Assembly: GCA_009780345.1 (NCBI GenBank)
Contig: WRAG01000025.1
Location: 1 to 33,270 of the forward strand
DNA length: 33,270 nt
Reading direction: 5' to 3'
Origin: Oscillospiraceae bacterium
Lineage (GTDB): Bacteria > Bacillota > Clostridia > Monoglobales > WRAG01
This document shows, one piece after another, positions 32,041 to 33,270 of the stretch (position 1 is the first letter of the stretch; the number at the start of each line of letters is the position of its first letter). Under the pieces are notes generated by a model. That model was not told where the DNA came from. It ran no database searches and was given only the letters and a program-made list of their open reading frames with translations. Made by a program: the position numbers and the translations under genes.

Positions 32041-33270
32041 ATGAAAAGGATATTTACCATTCTGGTCGTAATCGCGATGCTGTCGGCACTTTTTGTGCCG
32101 GCAGCATTAGCTGATAATGGACCGGAATTTAATAATGGAACAAGAGCTTCATTTGTTATGGTTGATGAAGCTGAAGGACTTTTCAGGATTGATTTTAGGG
32201 CTTTTGGTAATCCTGGAAATGCTTTCGTATTTCATTTGGAATACGACAGCACACTTATGGAATTGGTTGCTCCTGACGGAAGCGCTATATTAGTTTCCGG
32301 CGATGCAATGCAAGCAGCAATGATGAGAGATTTTGACAACACGATAGTTGGAGATGCTCGTCATGACGATTTGGCATCTGGTTGGGCACGAGCTTCCGTT
32401 ACTGATGAGTCTCGTCCTCAATTTTTACCCGCAGCCGGTCTTGAGAGAGTAATATTGATCTTTACGACCTATCCGCAGCTTCCATCGGCGGCTAACAGGA
32501 TGATTGACTGGGGATTCTACATGTGGAATGACAACTCATTTAGAAATAACTTTGTGGCAATACCGCCGGCTGAAGGATTATTGCTATATTCGCTTTATTT
32601 CAGAAAATTAAGCGGCGTTGAATGGAATGAAATTAACGAAGACGCATTTGATTCTTACCCTGCGGGAACTGACGCTCCGTTAACAGGAGTTTCTACTATT
32701 ACTCCTATAAGCTGTATTATAAACGGCAATATTGTGGGGCAAGATGTTGAATGGGTAGGGTTTAATGTTTCACTTAGACCAAATCCTCCGGTAATTAGCA
32801 ATGTTACAGTTGGAAACGACTACAGAGCAACAGTAACCGGAACAGGCGTGCCCGGAGCGACAGTTAACGTTACAATCACGGATGATGACGGTGACGTTGT
32901 TGCAAGCGGAACCGCAACTGTTGGCGAAAATGGCAACTGGACGTTTACAACGACCGATCCATTGCCGGATGGCAGTTATACAGCAGGCGCAACTCAAACT
33001 ACTGCAGGCGGAACAAGCAATGGTTCTAACGAAGTAGACTTTGATGTCGAAAGAGCGCCACAACAACCAAATCCTCCGGTAATTAGCAATGTTACAGTTG
33101 GAAACGACTACAGAGCAACAGTAACCGGAAGAGGTGTACCGGGAGCAACAGTTAACGTTACAATCACAGATGAAGATGGTGATACTGTAACAGGAACTAC
33201 AACTGTTGATACTGATGGCAACTGGACGTTTACAACGACCAATCCATTGCCGGATGGCAGTTATACAGCA
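32041..33270 (+). CDS. Secreted protein with cohesin-like N-terminal module and tandem Ig-like repeats (incomplete)
   Basis: The frame is open from the ATG at 32041 to the window edge (410 codons, no stop). A signal peptide (MKRIFTILVVIAMLSALFVP) is followed by a module of about 220 residues related in layout to that of the preceding protein: GLFRIDFRAFGNPGNAFVFH then LEYDSTLMELV. This resembles a cohesin or carbohydrate-binding beta-sandwich, but I cannot assign it. Ig-like repeats of 96 residues begin near residue 248 (PPVISNVTVGNDYRATVTG...GNWTFTTTDPLPDGSYTA); a second one is cut by the window end. Start: GAAAGGAGA eight bases before the ATG. It lies 37 bp after the dockerin protein with no terminator between, so the two are one transcript. 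Confidence 0.85.
   Translation, partial: MKRIFTILVVIAMLSALFVPAALADNGPEFNNGTRASFVMVDEAEGLFRIDFRAFGNPGNAFVFHLEYDSTLMELVAPDGSAILVSGDAMQAAMMRDFDNTIVGDARHDDLASGWARASVTDESRPQFLPAAGLERVILIFTTYPQLPSAANRMIDWGFYMWNDNSFRNNFVAIPPAEGLLLYSLYFRKLSGVEWNEINEDAFDSYPAGTDAPLTGVSTITPISCIINGNIVGQDVEWVGFNVSLRPNPPVISNVTVGNDYRATVTGTGVPGATVNVTITDDDGDVVASGTATVGENGNWTFTTTDPLPDGSYTAGATQTTAGGTSNGSNEVDFDVERAPQQPNPPVISNVTVGNDYRATVTGRGVPGATVNVTITDEDGDTVTGTTTVDTDGNWTFTTTNPLPDGSYTA
32781..33270 (+). repeat. Tandem 288-bp Ig-domain repeat
   Basis: The unit starting at 32781 returns at 33069, a period of 288 bp (96 codons). The first 62 bases are identical, and stretches near 32925 and 33213 (GGCAACTGGACGTTTACAAC) are also identical, with a more variable middle. 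Similar DNA points to recent duplication or gene conversion; more copies may lie beyond the window. Confidence 0.9.

Overview
The window looks like a chromosomal segment of an uncultivated anaerobic Bacillota, most likely a clostridial lineage. The signs are a fabK-type fatty-acid operon, a spoIVA sporulation gene, separate secD and secF, a nifS/iscS-thiI pair, recA-recX behind cinA, BlaI/BlaR1-type regulation, stalk-domain ('copper amine oxidase N-terminal') secreted proteins and a dockerin protein. I saw no tRNA, rRNA, CRISPR array or transposase.

Left half (1-14731), all on the minus strand, so it reads from right to left. A TTG-started cysteine desulfurase is followed by thiI, then cinA, recA (with a candidate SOS box) and recX, then the tightly packed rimO-pgsA-plsX-fabH block, then fabK, a secreted stalk-domain protein, a uroporphyrinogen-decarboxylase-like protein and fabD. 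Between these blocks lie 190-555 bp stretches with no genes, filled with strings of short hairpins. Three of them carry the same approximately 105-nt module: a GTCGCC/GGCGAC-type closing stem plus a nearly invariant block of about 40 nt. Hairpin arms differ between copies yet stay complementary, and the stop codons of fabD, fabH and recX lie in these hairpins. A second family of full-length imperfect palindromes occurs after iscS and in front of secD, and a third lies in the 5' leader of mutS2.

Middle (14815-24627). On the plus strand: mutS2 and secD-secF, each with a good vegetative promoter. On the minus strand: a blaI-blaR1-like-stalk protein operon whose promoter has a BlaI-type operator exactly between its -35 and -10 boxes; no beta-lactamase is present. 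Divergent from it is spoIVA, which stops about 65 residues early. Its reading frame runs into a perfect 17-bp terminator hairpin.

Right part (24637-33270) is visibly more AT-rich and devoted to the cell surface. It holds a membrane-anchored repeat protein with InlB-type modules (minus), an ECF-type sigma factor fused to a transmembrane region and C-terminal domain (plus), a 992-residue secreted protein ending in a dockerin, and, 37 bp later, a second secreted protein with nearly identical tandem Ig-like repeats that runs off the window. The two secreted proteins share a related N-terminal module that resembles a cohesin/carbohydrate-binding beta-sandwich. My working inference is a surface-assembly locus with a membrane-tethered sigma factor as its possible regulator. 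This locus and the dispersed structured repeat family are the two best candidates for undescribed biology here.
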